DNA from: Pseudomonadales bacterium
Lineage (GTDB): Bacteria > Pseudomonadota > Gammaproteobacteria > Pseudomonadales > Azotimanducaceae
Length of the DNA: 64,000 nt
Direction of reading: 5' to 3'
Assembly (NCBI GenBank): GCA_012103505.1
Contig: WLWP01000001.1
Coordinates: 3,968,001 to 4,032,000 of the forward strand
Shown here: positions 41,085 through 53,190 of the stretch, piece by piece
How the letters are laid out: every line of letters begins with the position of its first letter
Numbering within the stretch: the first letter of the stretch is position 1
The notes under the pieces: model-generated
The model's input: the letters and a program-made list of their open reading frames with translations, nothing else
Databases searched by the model: none
What the model was told of the DNA's origin: nothing
Translations under genes and position numbers: made by a program

Positions 41085-44000
41085 TCTCTTCTATACGAAT
41101 CCGCGCTTAACCATATTGTTGGTTATGTTTGTCTTGATAATGGGGAGTGCGGCGTACCTTGGCTTAGCGCGCCAAGAAGACCCTACGATGACAGAACGCT
41201 GGGCACGAGTAACAACGTTCATGCCTGGTGCTACAGCAGAACGTATGGAAAGCACGGTTAGTGAACGCATCGAAACTGCTTTGCGTGAAGTACCAGAAAT
41301 TAACGAGATTAGTTCGACGTCCAAAGCAGGTCTCTCGCAGGTCAGCATTGAGATGTACGACTCAGTCGGCCCGGAGCAGGTCGATGCCATTTGGTCCGAG
41401 ATTCGTGACAAGCTTGGCGACATGGCAACAACATTGCCGAGTAGTGCTACAGAACCAGAGCTCACAATAAATAAACCTTTAGCGTCGACGCTCATTGTCG
41501 CTCTACGTTGGCAGCAAGATTCTCCTGTGCAAATCAACTTGCTGTCGCGGCTTGCTGAGTCTCTTCGGTTGCGTCTCGCGAATACTCCTGGGACGGAAGT
41601 TGCCGAGTCTTGGGGGGCGGCGGATGAAGAAATTTTGGTTTCGCTAAACCCGTTTTCACTTGCTGAAACACATCTTACCGTTGGTCAGGTGTCTGCGCGG
41701 ATACGGTCAGCTGATACCAAACTCCCCTCAGGGCGATTGAATAGTGATACGTCCAGTCTGTTGGTAGAGGTGAACGCAGAGTTGAACAACCCGGAACGCA
41801 TAGCGCGTATTCCGTTGTCGACCGCGAGAAATGGCTCGTCTGTTCGTGTTGCGGACGTAGCTACGGTGACGAAGCGAGCCAAAGATCCTGCTAACTCGAT
41901 TGCGTTGCACGACGGTAATCAAATCGTTTTGGTTAATGCCAAGATGCAACCCGGACAGCAAATTGAGGAATGGACGGCCTCGGCATCTGATGTGATCGCC
42001 AAGTTCCGTGCCCGGCTACCCAATGAAATAGGTTTGGAGGTGGTCTACGACCAAAGCCAGTACACCGGGCAGAGAATGAATGAGCTAGGGGCGAATCTGG
42101 CGTTTGCGTTAGTGATTGTGCTCGCCGTGCTCGTTTGGTTTATGGGCATCAGATCGGCGCTAACGGTGGGCATAGCGTTACCGTTGTCGGCTGGAATGGT
42201 GCTCATCGGCATGCAGTTCTTGGATATCCCTTTACACCAAATGTCCGTTACGGGCCTCATTATTTCGCTCGGTTTGTTGATCGACAACGCCATCGTCGTC
42301 GTCGAAGACTATAAATTGCGAAGGTCTGTTGGTGACAAAATAGGCGACGCAATCAATAGAGCTGTCCGCCATCTACTAATACCCTTGGGCGCATCAACTG
42401 CTACGACCATCTTTGCGTTCATGCCAATTGCCTTATCTCCAGGTGGCGTTGGAGACTTTACGGGTACCGTCGGCGTTAGCGTTGCTTTGTCTGTGGGTAG
42501 CTCATTTGTATTGGCGATGACGGTAGTGCCAGCTATAGCGGGATATCTAGAACAACGGTGGCCGAGTTCAGGTTCCAAATATCGTTGGTGGCAGAGTGGT
42601 TTTAGCAACCCCGCACTAACGAAAGCTTATCGACGAACGATCAAAACCGTTCTTCATAAACCCCTATTAGGGATATGCGTGGCGTGTGTCCTTCCACTCA
42701 TAGGTTTCGGGTTGGCGCCTACTCTCACCCAACAGTTCTTTCCACCGGTGGATCGTAATCAATTCCAAGTTCAATTAGCGCTCCCAGCGCACAGCTCCCT
42801 TGCTGAGACACGATTAGCAGTGGCAAAGGCCGATAAGATATTGCGCTCAGATCCTCGCGTTACTGATAGTTTTTGGTCCATTGGCCAGGGAGCCCCGAGG
42901 GTTTTCTACAATGTAGTGTCGTTGAACGAACGCGTTAGCAGTTTTGCCGCGGCTTGGGTCAATACAGAATCTGCAGAAGACACGCTTGAGCTTCTGCCAG
43001 CCTTACAAAAAACCCTTTCACACGCACTGCCGCAGGCGGAGATTTTGGCGATTCCCTTTGAGCAAGGTCCACCCACAGATGCGCCGATAGAGATGAGAAT
43101 CGTTGGGGGTGACCTGGGTATTCTGCGTGAAAGAGCAGAAGAACTACGTCGAATACTCTCCTCCATCGAAGAGGTAACTTATACCAGAGCTACGCTGTCG
43201 AGCACTGAACCTAAGCTAACGTTTGTTCCCCGCGAAAATGCCGCCGCAGTGGCGGGTATGTCAACCGGTGAACTGAGTCATAGATTGCAAACTGCATTGA
43301 GCGGGGAAATGGCCGGTACAGTTCTAGAAGGTCCTGCTGAGTTGGATGTGAGAGTGAGGCTTGCAGATCGATTTAGAGATGATGTCTCTGATTTGTCGAC
43401 GTTACCGCTCTTAACGAGTGGCGGAAGAGGTATTCCGTTGGGTGAATTGGGAGAGTGGCAGCTGATGCCAACAGCCACCGCGATAGACAGACGACAAGGT
43501 GAACGGTTGAGCACGGTGCAGGCTTACCTAGTGCCCTTTACTCTCCCAGGTGGTGTCATGAAAGTAGTGCGTTCGAAAATAGAAGAAGCTGGTTTTGAAG
43601 TACCTGCTGGATATGAGTTACAGATTGGTGGTGAGGCGGAGCAAAGCTCAGAGTCCATGGGTAACATATTGAGCGTATTCCTGTTTTTTGCGCTAGCGAT
43701 GGGTATCGTCGTAATCCTTTCTTTGAACTCATTTAGACAGGCTGCGTTGATTGGCGTAATTGCCATACTGAGCGTTGGACTTGCTCTGTTTGGTGTGCGG
43801 CTGTTCGGCCACCCGTTTGGGTACATGGCACTCATTGGCTCTTTGGGAATGATGGGATTGGCGATTAACGGCGGCATAATCGTTTTATCTGCTTTGAAAG
43901 CAAACGAAGCCGCTTTAGGCGGTGATCTCGAGGCAACAGCAGATGTCGTCGTGAACGCCACACGACACATCGTCTCAACGACCGCAACCACTATAGGCGG

Positions 44001-44241
44001 GTTCGTCCCATTAATCGTCGCCGGAGGTACCTTTTGGCCGCCACTGGCGACAGCGATTGCGGGTGGGGTTGGCGGATCCGCAATAATTGCACTGTACCTA
44101 GTTCCAGCTTGTTTTCGATTGCTAACTAAAGCCGAGGAGCATCCGGTGTTGTCCGTCGCGGGCGAGAAAGAGCAAGGCGCGAAAGTGACCGCCCCAGGCA
44201 GGCTTGAATCCGCACTTGTTCCGAGAGCCGCAGCAGGATGA
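41074..44241 (+). CDS. RND-family multidrug efflux transporter
   Basis: 1055 residues from the ATG at 41074 (GGAGG at 41061-41065). Standard 12-helix RND architecture: L-T-I-L-L-V-M-F-V-L at the start, two large periplasmic loops, and the proton-relay helix 4 with G-L-L-I-D-N-A-I-V-V-V-E-D. Signatures of the AcrB/HAE1-like group are present throughout. No outer-membrane factor gene is nearby, so it must use a TolC-type channel encoded elsewhere. The adaptor in front is frameshifted, so pump function may be impaired in this genome. Confidence 0.9.
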   Translation: MRANLFYTNPRLTILLVMFVLIMGSAAYLGLARQEDPTMTERWARVTTFMPGATAERMESTVSERIETALREVPEINEISSTSKAGLSQVSIEMYDSVGPEQVDAIWSEIRDKLGDMATTLPSSATEPELTINKPLASTLIVALRWQQDSPVQINLLSRLAESLRLRLANTPGTEVAESWGAADEEILVSLNPFSLAETHLTVGQVSARIRSADTKLPSGRLNSDTSSLLVEVNAELNNPERIARIPLSTARNGSSVRVADVATVTKRAKDPANSIALHDGNQIVLVNAKMQPGQQIEEWTASASDVIAKFRARLPNEIGLEVVYDQSQYTGQRMNELGANLAFALVIVLAVLVWFMGIRSALTVGIALPLSAGMVLIGMQFLDIPLHQMSVTGLIISLGLLIDNAIVVVEDYKLRRSVGDKIGDAINRAVRHLLIPLGASTATTIFAFMPIALSPGGVGDFTGTVGVSVALSVGSSFVLAMTVVPAIAGYLEQRWPSSGSKYRWWQSGFSNPALTKAYRRTIKTVLHKPLLGICVACVLPLIGFGLAPTLTQQFFPPVDRNQFQVQLALPAHSSLAETRLAVAKADKILRSDPRVTDSFWSIGQGAPRVFYNVVSLNERVSSFAAAWVNTESAEDTLELLPALQKTLSHALPQAEILAIPFEQGPPTDAPIEMRIVGGDLGILRERAEELRRILSSIEEVTYTRATLSSTEPKLTFVPRENAAAVAGMSTGELSHRLQTALSGEMAGTVLEGPAELDVRVRLADRFRDDVSDLSTLPLLTSGGRGIPLGELGEWQLMPTATAIDRRQGERLSTVQAYLVPFTLPGGVMKVVRSKIEEAGFEVPAGYELQIGGEAEQSSESMGNILSVFLFFALAMGIVVILSLNSFRQAALIGVIAILSVGLALFGVRLFGHPFGYMALIGSLGMMGLAINGGIIVLSALKANEAALGGDLEATADVVVNATRHIVSTTATTIGGFVPLIVAGGTFWPPLATAIAGGVGGSAIIALYLVPACFRLLTKAEEHPVLSVAGEKEQGAKVTAPGRLESALVPRAAAG

Positions 44242-44324
44242 CGACGTTGGAGGAATGTTAGAGTGGATACCGTTTCACGTGGGGACGCAGTACACTCGCG
44301 GTTTTCTCAGCACGGTGAACAAAT

Positions 44325-44798
44325 ATGAAGTTTCTCAAAATAGGCGCAATCGTCTTGCTGGTGGTCGGCGTCATCGCGGCAATCGCCGCACCCCTTGGGC
44401 CGATGCCTGGGTTGCTGATTGGCGGTACAGATTCTGAAGTACCTTCTTCTTGGGGAGATACGAAATCCATTGATGAGATCCATTTACAAATTGGCGTAGG
44501 TCCCATTGGTCGGACCGTAATCATTTGGACAGTACAGGTTGATGGCGACTTGTATGTAACTGGGCAAAAAGACAGTGGTTGGACCCAAGGGATAGGTTCT
44601 GGCGGACCGGTTCGTTTGCGGATGGCGGATAAGTTGTATGAACTTAACGCGTCACCTGTCACTGAAAACCAGGTCGAGATACTCAATGCCTGGTTAGCGA
44701 AATATGCGGTTAACTATCCTGAGATCACCAGTGCTTTTCCGGACCCGGAAGAAAGTTTGCAGACTTCGGCCTTGTTCCGGCTCTCTGCTCGCAGTTAG
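44325..44798 (+). CDS. Hypothetical membrane-anchored protein
   Basis: 157 residues. An N-terminal membrane helix (K-I-G-A-I-V-L-L-V-V-G-V-I-A-A-I-A-A) is followed by a soluble domain with a possible beta-barrel pattern (T-V-Q-V-D-G-D-L-Y-V-T-G-Q), vaguely like FMN-binding split barrels. I do not recognise a family. It lies between the RND pump and the sugar dehydrogenase on the same strand with an 83-bp gap. Confidence 0.55.
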   Translation: MKFLKIGAIVLLVVGVIAAIAAPLGPMPGLLIGGTDSEVPSSWGDTKSIDEIHLQIGVGPIGRTVIIWTVQVDGDLYVTGQKDSGWTQGIGSGGPVRLRMADKLYELNASPVTENQVEILNAWLAKYAVNYPEITSAFPDPEESLQTSALFRLSARS

Positions 44799-44826
44799 AT
44801 GAAACTCGCCGAATGATGGTTGTGCT

Positions 44827-45765
44827 CTGAAAGCTGACGGTCCGATTGGGATCGCCCTAGTCGGCATTGGTAAAATCGCGAGAGATCAGCATGTCCCGAC
44901 GCTAGCTCGGAGCAGTGACTTTGAGCTGATGGCGACCGTGAGTCGGAACGCTAGATTAGAAGAGACTCTTGGGTACAAGTCGTTATCAGACGCATTTGCG
45001 CACCATCCGGAGATCAACGCGGTTGTCTTGTGCACGCCACCGGGTGTGCACTACGCACAGGCGTGCGAGGCTCTCCGAGCCGGGCGACACGTGTTTTTAG
45101 AAAAACCGCCGACTGCATCACTGGCTGAACTCGCGTCGCTCAAACGGCTGGCAAAGAAGACTGGGCTTACTCTGTACACCAGTTGGCATTCACGTTTCGC
45201 CGCTGCCGTTGCACCTGCTCGAGAGTGGCTCGCTAATGGCAAGATACAAAGTGTCGTCATCAACTGGAGGGAAAACGTTCGTAAATGGCATCCAGGACAA
45301 GACTGGATCTTTGAACCTGGCGGCATGGGCGTGTTTGATCCTGGCATAAATGCATTATCGATAGCGACACAAATCCTCCCGTGGGATTTCAAACTGCAAG
45401 ACGCATCGCTAACCGTGCCGAAGAACAGGCAGGCTCCGATAGCCGCATCGCTTCGCTACGCGGGCGAAGACGGCGTGCCAGTCGTCGCAGAATTCGATTT
45501 TCGCGAAAATAACTCTGAGGTCTGGGAAATCACTGTCGTGACTGATCAAGGCGAAATGAAGCTATCTGCGGGGGGCGCCAAAATGTCGATCAACGGAGAC
45601 GCTTGTCTCGTAGATTCCACTCGCAGTGAGTACGAGGGCTTGTATAGCCGTTTTGCTGAACTGGTAAAAGAACGGACCAGCGAAATTGATGCGACACCGC
45701 TCGTCCATGTTGCAGACGCTTTCCTGATGGGTAAGCGAATTGTTACGGATGACTTTGATTGGTAA
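44827..45765 (+). CDS. Gfo/Idh/MocA sugar 1-dehydrogenase (galactose/arabinose type), non-standard start
   Basis: About 312 residues. The Rossmann motif I-A-L-V-G-I-G-K-I-A-R-D-Q-H lies at 44851-44892, before the first ATG (44929). The frame is open back to 44803 with no ATG, GTG or TTG, so I place the start at a CTG (44827). E-K-P-P-T-A-S (catalytic Lys), W-H-P-G-Q-D-W and G-V-F-D-P-G-I-N-A-L-S-I match L-arabinose/D-galactose 1-dehydrogenases, which oxidise aldoses to lactones. No sugar operon surrounds it. Confidence 0.8.
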   Translation: MKADGPIGIALVGIGKIARDQHVPTLARSSDFELMATVSRNARLEETLGYKSLSDAFAHHPEINAVVLCTPPGVHYAQACEALRAGRHVFLEKPPTASLAELASLKRLAKKTGLTLYTSWHSRFAAAVAPAREWLANGKIQSVVINWRENVRKWHPGQDWIFEPGGMGVFDPGINALSIATQILPWDFKLQDASLTVPKNRQAPIAASLRYAGEDGVPVVAEFDFRENNSEVWEITVVTDQGEMKLSAGGAKMSINGDACLVDSTRSEYEGLYSRFAELVKERTSEIDATPLVHVADAFLMGKRIVTDDFDW

Positions 45766-45845
45766 TAGTCGTTTCAGGCGGAGCAAATTCTAAAGCAAAA
45801 ATTGCCTAAGACGAATCAAAACCACAATACGCTCGTTGGGTTTCT

Positions 45846-46727
45846 CTATCCCTCCTCTGGCCAGTACAGTCCCATCGGATTGTCGATTAATAGCGCTTGT
45901 TGCAAAGCCTGCGTCGGTGCGATGCGAGGGATGATGTTGACCAAGTGGCCGTCGTCTGGCATGTGGGATTTCATGTTGGGATGTGGCCAATCTGTTCCCC
46001 AAAGTACTCGATCCGGAAAACGTTCGACTAGAAGGCGGGCGAAGGGCACGAAGTCATCGTAGTTAGGCGGTCCGTTTTTCGATAGTCGCTCCGGACAAGT
46101 TACTTTGCTTAGAAAATTCGGAAACATCTCCATCAGTTCGATGAACTGAGCAAACTTTTGGCCCTCTGCGGGTTGGCCGACATCAGGCCGGCCCATGTGA
46201 TCGACAACCACTTTTGTTGGTAGTGCAGTAATTAAATCCCATATTTCGTCGAGTTCTTCCGCTTCGGAATAGATCACGATGTGCCATCCCAACGGTGCGA
46301 TGCGTTCGGCTATGGAAAGTAGGTCATCGGTGGGTAGTTTGTCGGCGAGGCGTTTAACGAAATTGAAGCGAACGCCACGGACACCAGCGTGATTGAGCTG
46401 TTGTAATTCCTCATCCGCAACATCTGCGCGGACAGTCGCGACACCACGGGCCTTACCCTTGCTTGATTCCAGAGCATTGACCATGGCTCTATTGTCCGAC
46501 CCATGACAGGTGGCCTGGACGACAACGTTGCGAGTAAAACCTAAATGGTCGCGCAGCTCCCAGAGCTGGTCGCTACCGGCGTCGCAGGGGGTGTACTTCC
46601 GCTCCGCAGCGAACGGAAATTCATGCGCGGGTCCGAAGACGTGACAGTGGGTGTCGACCGCCCCTACCGGTAGCTGAAAAACAGGTTTAGACGGTTCTGG
46701 ATCGAAGGGTAGCCAATCTGGATCCAT
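45846..46727 (-). CDS. ligI: 2-Pyrone-4,6-dicarboxylate hydrolase
   Basis: 293 residues of the amidohydrolase superfamily. D-T-H-C-H-V-F-G-P at the N-terminus, V-V-V-Q-A-T-C-H-G-S-D, G-W-H-I-V-I-Y and W-G-T-D-W-P-H-P-N are characteristic of LigI, which opens the pyrone ring of PDC to give 4-carboxy-2-hydroxymuconate/oxalomesaconate. It is the last gene of the minus-strand ligA-ligB-ligI unit (25 bp after ligB) and fits the rest of the 4,5-cleavage pathway. ATG with AGGAG. Confidence 0.92.
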   Translation of the reverse strand: MDPDWLPFDPEPSKPVFQLPVGAVDTHCHVFGPAHEFPFAAERKYTPCDAGSDQLWELRDHLGFTRNVVVQATCHGSDNRAMVNALESSKGKARGVATVRADVADEELQQLNHAGVRGVRFNFVKRLADKLPTDDLLSIAERIAPLGWHIVIYSEAEELDEIWDLITALPTKVVVDHMGRPDVGQPAEGQKFAQFIELMEMFPNFLSKVTCPERLSKNGPPNYDDFVPFARLLVERFPDRVLWGTDWPHPNMKSHMPDDGHLVNIIPRIAPTQALQQALLIDNPMGLYWPEEG

Positions 46728-46752
46728 GGCAATGCTCCTAACCTAAGTATGG

Positions 46753-47592
<840 letters not shown>

Positions 47593-47982
47593 CTAACTGC
47601 CTTCCTGCGTTTTAGATCGATTCCCAACGACAGAACGACCGCCGTTGATCATCATCGCTCGATAATCCGCCTGAGGCATGCCCGCCATTTGTGCTGCGCA
47701 TTCCTCAAACGACTTTTCGTCGGTAAAAAATAGCTTACTGAAGAAGTAGACGTTGCCGCCTAGGGCGAGAAGCGTGTTGTAGTCGCGTGCGAGTACAGCG
47801 GCTCTCTGCTCGTCAGTCATTTGCCATTCTTTGAGGTATGCGGCTTCATCAGCTAGAAATCGAGAACGATTTTCTGCAGTCACCAGAGACATACAAAATT
47901 GATTGACCCAATAACCCTTGCGGGCCATGTCACCATCAAAAATCGTAGTCCCGGGGATATCGTCGTAGGGCTTGTTGCTCAA
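47593..47982 (-). CDS. ligA: Protocatechuate 4,5-dioxygenase, alpha subunit
   Basis: 129 residues, all-helical LigA family, with the conserved D-Y-N-T-L-L-A-L-G-G-N-V-Y-F-F-S-K-L segment that covers the LigB active site, and the conserved M-A-G-M start of the last helix. TTG start at 47982 with GGAAAG upstream. First gene of the ligABI unit; divergent from pobA across 122 bp, a region that probably carries the promoters for both directions. Confidence 0.9.
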   Translation of the reverse strand: MSNKPYDDIPGTTIFDGDMARKGYWVNQFCMSLVTAENRSRFLADEAAYLKEWQMTDEQRAAVLARDYNTLLALGGNVYFFSKLFFTDEKSFEECAAQMAGMPQADYRAMMINGGRSVVGNRSKTQEGS

Positions 47983-48095
47983 TTGGTCTTTCCGATGTCA
48001 GCGCCCAATAAGTGTGCCACGTGAAGACGCTGCAACGCCATGGGCTGAATAAGTGGCGGAAAGTTGCCGCTCACAATCGTCGCAAGGAAAGATAA

Positions 48096-49313
<1,218 letters not shown>

Positions 49314-49358
49314 AGCTGCCAGCAGAGGCCGCAAGAAAAAGAAGCAGGGGGTCTGAGT

Positions 49359-50372
49359 ATGATTATCGACTGCCATGGACACTACACAACGGCGCCAGAG
49401 GAGTTGGGTCAGTACCGTGAATCGCAGCAGCGAGAGCTCGAGGGTGATCCACTTGCGCTCGGCAGCAAAGGTCATATGGCGATATCGGATCAGCAGATCC
49501 GCGACAGTTTGACTGGCAATCAATTAAAGATGCAGGCTGACCGAAACACGGATCTGACGATATTTTCTCCGCGGGCTTCGTGGATGGGCCACCACATAGG
49601 GAATGCCCACACGTCCAAACATTGGACCGAACACTGCAATGAGCTCATCTATCGCATCACTGAGCTTTTCCCCAAGAACTTCGTCGGCGTCGCACAGCTA
49701 CCACAGTCTCCGGATGCATCTATGGCACATTCAATCACGGAGCTTGAGCGTTGCGTTAATGAGCTTGGCTTTATTGGCTGCAACCTAAACCCTGATCCGA
49801 CGGGCGGTTACTGGACGGGCCCTGAGTTGGGTGATCGATACTGGTATCCTTTCTACGAAAAGATGTGCGAACTGGATGTCCCTGCCATGATTCATGTTAG
49901 CGCAGCATGCAATCCGAACTTTCACACGACGGGTTCTCACTACCTAGGCGCGGATACAACAGCCTTTATGCAGATGCTGACTTCTGACCTTCTGCGTGAT
50001 TTTCCGACCATCAAGTTCATCATTCCCCACGGAGGCGGCGCGGTCCCGTACCACTGGGGTCGCTTTCGTGGTCTTGTCCAGGCGATGGACGACAAACCTG
50101 AACTCGAGGAGCTGGTCCTCAACAATGTGTACTTCGACACCTGCGTGTATCACCAAGCTGGTATCGATCTCCTGCTCGATGTGATCCCGGCAGAGAATGT
50201 TCTGTTTGCTTCAGAACTTCTTGGTGCGGTTCGTGGAATCGACCCAAATACTGGCCACCACTTCGATGACACTAAGCGTTATATCGACGGTTCCAAAAAT
50301 GCCGACGATGCAGATAAGGCGCTGATCTTCTCGGCGAATGCGCAACGCGTGTTCTCTCGGTTGCAAGTTTAG
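49359..50372 (+). CDS. ligJ: 4-Oxalomesaconate hydratase
   Basis: 337 residues, amidohydrolase-superfamily hydratase. I-D-C-H-G-H-Y at the N-terminus, I-F-S-P-R-A-S-W-M-G-H-H, A-M-I-H-V-S and I-I-P-H-G-G-G-A-V-P-Y-H are LigJ signatures. Adds water to 4-oxalomesaconate giving 4-carboxy-4-hydroxy-2-oxoadipate. Only 45 bp after pobA and 1 bp before the ligU ATG, so part of one operon. ATG preceded by a G-rich stretch. Confidence 0.93.
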   Translation: MIIDCHGHYTTAPEELGQYRESQQRELEGDPLALGSKGHMAISDQQIRDSLTGNQLKMQADRNTDLTIFSPRASWMGHHIGNAHTSKHWTEHCNELIYRITELFPKNFVGVAQLPQSPDASMAHSITELERCVNELGFIGCNLNPDPTGGYWTGPELGDRYWYPFYEKMCELDVPAMIHVSAACNPNFHTTGSHYLGADTTAFMQMLTSDLLRDFPTIKFIIPHGGGAVPYHWGRFRGLVQAMDDKPELEELVLNNVYFDTCVYHQAGIDLLLDVIPAENVLFASELLGAVRGIDPNTGHHFDDTKRYIDGSKNADDADKALIFSANAQRVFSRLQV

Positions 50373-50373
50373 A

Positions 50374-51426
50374 ATGAGCGCGATCCCGTGCTTCATGATT
50401 CGAGGCGGCACTAGTCGCGGAGCGTATTTTCTTCGAGATGACCTACCCGATGATCCCGTGGCGCGAGATAGTGTTCTTGTTCAGGCGATGGGCGGACCAG
50501 ATCCGCTTCAGATTGATGGTATCGGCGGCGGTCACCCGCTAACGAGCAAAGTGGCGGTCATTAGCGTCGCATCAGATGTAGATGTGGATATCGACTATTT
50601 GTTTCTGCAAATAGACCCAGTTGGTCAGACTGTCAGTGATGTGCAAAATTGCGGGAATATTCTTGCGGGCGTGGGTCTTTATGCGCTTGCGGAAGGGCTT
50701 GTTGAGACCAAGGACCCTGTATCAATTGTGCGAGTAAGGATGCAGAACACGGGCGCGCTTTGTGACCTTGAGATACCTTCTCCAGGCGGCATTGTTCAAG
50801 TGGAGGGGGACACGAAGATTGATGGTGTACCTGGCACCGGCGCCGCAATTGTTTGTAACTATCTCGACATTGCCGGTTCAGCTTGCGGCGCTCTGCTCCC
50901 AACGGGTAATGCCGTGGATGAAATAGACGGTATCCGCGTGACGTGTATCGACAATGGCATGCCGGTAGTGACGATTCTCGCTGAGGATCTGGGGATCACA
51001 GGGTACGAGCGGCCAGAAGATTTGGATCAACACGAAACGCTGAAAGCCCGCTTGGAGACGATTCGCCTCCAAGCGGGACCTACGATGAATCTTGGTGATG
51101 TGAAAGAGAAATCAGTGCCGAAGATGTGCCTTGTTAGTCCAGCGCAACAGAGCGGGCTGGTGATGACTCGGACCTTTATTCCTCACGTTTGTCACAAAAC
51201 GATCGGTGTATTAGGCGCCGTCTCGACTGCGACCGCCTGTCTGTTGCCAGATAGCTGCGTTGCTAGCGTTGCGAATTCATCCTTTGGTAATCCACGACTA
51301 GTTACCGTTGAGCACGCTGATGGCTCAATGCAGGTACAGCTCGATATCAATCAGGCAGGGGATGTGGTGCGTGCCGGAATAGTTCGTACTGGACGGATAC
51401 TCTTCAAAGGTGAAATTTACATATAG
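50374..51426 (+). CDS. ligU: 4-Oxalomesaconate tautomerase (PrpF family)
   Basis: 350 residues with the diaminopimelate-epimerase-like PrpF fold; start [16 protein letters not shown] is typical, and the second half begins with S-V-P-K-M-C-L-V. LigU moves the double bond of 4-oxalomesaconate by 1,3-allylic isomerisation, in step with LigI and LigJ. Some relatives are 4-oxalomesaconate tautomerase GalD. Starts directly after the ligJ stop, so translation is coupled. Confidence 0.88.
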   Translation: MSAIPCFMIRGGTSRGAYFLRDDLPDDPVARDSVLVQAMGGPDPLQIDGIGGGHPLTSKVAVISVASDVDVDIDYLFLQIDPVGQTVSDVQNCGNILAGVGLYALAEGLVETKDPVSIVRVRMQNTGALCDLEIPSPGGIVQVEGDTKIDGVPGTGAAIVCNYLDIAGSACGALLPTGNAVDEIDGIRVTCIDNGMPVVTILAEDLGITGYERPEDLDQHETLKARLETIRLQAGPTMNLGDVKEKSVPKMCLVSPAQQSGLVMTRTFIPHVCHKTIGVLGAVSTATACLLPDSCVASVANSSFGNPRLVTVEHADGSMQVQLDINQAGDVVRAGIVRTGRILFKGEIYI

Positions 51427-51434
51427 GTTGCGAC

Positions 51435-52112
51435 ATGAAAAATGTAGCGGTTAGAAACATAGAGCGTGCTGACAGCCAGGTTATTTCTGGGCTCGCAAAC
51501 CATGGTGTCGCGACAGTGCATGAAGCCCAGGGTAGGTTTGGTTTGTTAAAGCCCTACCTGCGCCCGATATACCCAGGTGCGCGTATCGCGGGCTCGGCAA
51601 TTACCGTCCTTACGCATCCAGGTGACAATTGGATGCTGCACGTGGCTATCGAGTTGTGCCAGCCCGGTGACGTTCTCGTCGTCGCGCTGTCAGCAGATAA
51701 CACTGATGGTATGTTCGGCGATTTGTTAGCGACATCCGCGCAAACTCGAGGTGTTCAAGGGCTGGTTATTGATGCTGGTTGTAGAGATATTGCTGATCTT
51801 AAGGAAATGGGATTCCCTGTCTGGGCAAAAGCGATTTCTGCAAAAGGTACGGTCAAGGAAACAACCGGTTCAGTGAACGTTCCCGTCGTGTGTGCAGGTT
51901 GTCTGGTTAATCCCGGAGACGTTGTCGTTGCTGATGACGATGGCATCTGCGTAGTGCCGAGGCTATCGGCAGACGAGGCGCTCGAGAAATCAGAAACAAG
52001 GACTTCAAAGGAAGCCGCGACAAGGGCTCGCTTAGCTGCTGGTGAGTTAGGCTTAGATGTCTACGGTATGCGCGAAAAGCTCGCCCAAGCGGGTCTCGAG
52101 TATCAAGACTAG
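51435..52112 (+). CDS. ligK: 4-Carboxy-4-hydroxy-2-oxoadipate aldolase (HMG aldolase)
   Basis: 225 residues of the HMG/CHA aldolase-RraA superfamily; [12 protein letters not shown] is the metal/pyruvate-binding segment with the conserved Arg-Asp. The C-terminal extension beyond RraA proper and the operon context support aldolase rather than an RNase regulator. It splits 4-carboxy-4-hydroxy-2-oxoadipate into pyruvate and oxaloacetate, the end of the pathway. Confidence 0.9.
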   Translation: MKNVAVRNIERADSQVISGLANHGVATVHEAQGRFGLLKPYLRPIYPGARIAGSAITVLTHPGDNWMLHVAIELCQPGDVLVVALSADNTDGMFGDLLATSAQTRGVQGLVIDAGCRDIADLKEMGFPVWAKAISAKGTVKETTGSVNVPVVCAGCLVNPGDVVVADDDGICVVPRLSADEALEKSETRTSKEAATRARLAAGELGLDVYGMREKLAQAGLEYQD

Positions 52113-52122
52113 AGGGTCTGCG

Positions 52123-53085
52123 ATGAAAATCTGCATGGTTGGGGAAGGTGCTTTCGCACGCAAACACTTGGATGCGATAGAGCGGATTGATGACGTAGAG
52201 GTCGTTTCTATTTGTGGCGGGGTGCAGGAAGTTGTTAACAGTGTTGCATCGGAGCGAGGAATTCCACACGTGACATTGGATTTGAACGAAGCTTTAACCC
52301 AGCCTGGTGTTGAAGCGGCGATCCTCGCTTCGCCAACACCAATACATGCCGCTCAAGCCACTCAAGTACTGCGCGCGGGCAAGCACGTCCTTGTCGAGAT
52401 TCCGATGGCAGATACGCTTGCTGACTCGCAGGCACTGGTGAATTTGGCTGCTGAGACAGGATTGGTGGCGATGGTGGATCACGTGCGTCGTTTTAACCCT
52501 TCGCATCAATGGATCCACAACAAAATCATCGCAGGCGAGTTGGCGATTCAACAAATGGACGTTCAGACCTACTTCTTTCGTCGTACGAACACGAATGCCA
52601 AAGGCGAGCCGCGCAGCTGGACCGATCACCTTCTCTGGCACCATGCATGCCACACGGTGGATCTCTTTCAATATCAAACGGGTGGTGTGGCGGAAGCCGT
52701 CACGGCTCTCCAGGGTCCGATCCATCCAGACCTAGGCATCGCGATGGACATGGCCATTGGGCTTAAAAGTGCCTCTGGTGCGATCTGTACTTTGTCCCTG
52801 TCATTTAACAATGAAGGGCCTTTCGGCACGTTCTTCCGCTACATCTGTGATGAGGGCACTTTTGTCGCGAACTACGATGATCTCTTTACAGGAGACGGTG
52901 AACAGATTGATGTGAACGATGTGGCGGTTAGCTCGGATGGAATAGAACTTGCCGACCGAGAGTTCTTTGCGGCGATTCGAGAAGGGCGAGAGCCGAATTC
53001 GAGTCTCGCGCAGGGGCTTGATGCGATGGTGACACTCGACAGACTCGAGCAGGCGCTTGGCGTGAGGAATACTGCGCGGGTGTAA
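52123..53085 (+). CDS. ligC: 4-Carboxy-2-hydroxymuconate-6-semialdehyde dehydrogenase
   Basis: 320 residues, Gfo/Idh/MocA fold. Start M-K-I-C-M-V-G-E-G-A-F-A-R-K-H gives the Rossmann motif; V-E-I-P-M-A and W-H-H-A-C-H-T-V-D-L-F-Q are LigC features. Oxidises the ring-cleavage product hemiacetal with NADP+ to PDC. Last gene of the plus-strand operon, 10 bp after ligK. Confidence 0.92.
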   Translation: MKICMVGEGAFARKHLDAIERIDDVEVVSICGGVQEVVNSVASERGIPHVTLDLNEALTQPGVEAAILASPTPIHAAQATQVLRAGKHVLVEIPMADTLADSQALVNLAAETGLVAMVDHVRRFNPSHQWIHNKIIAGELAIQQMDVQTYFFRRTNTNAKGEPRSWTDHLLWHHACHTVDLFQYQTGGVAEAVTALQGPIHPDLGIAMDMAIGLKSASGAICTLSLSFNNEGPFGTFFRYICDEGTFVANYDDLFTGDGEQIDVNDVAVSSDGIELADREFFAAIREGREPNSSLAQGLDAMVTLDRLEQALGVRNTARV

Positions 53086-53190
53086 CGCCGAGGTAGAAGT
53101 GTAGTCAGGGCTCTTCTCCAGGATCTTCGTTTCCTAGAAGTAATTTGCCAAAGAACGGCTCCCACCGGCAGGGAGTGTGATCGACCGTAC

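Noticed and set aside
42906..43991. Long minus-strand open frames within the RND gene
   Set aside because: Antisense shadows of the pump gene in its own codon frame, with no domain similarity.
51435..52112. Possible RNase E inhibitor RraA
   Set aside because: Same superfamily, but the position in a complete lig operon and the C-terminal extension favour the aldolase LigK.
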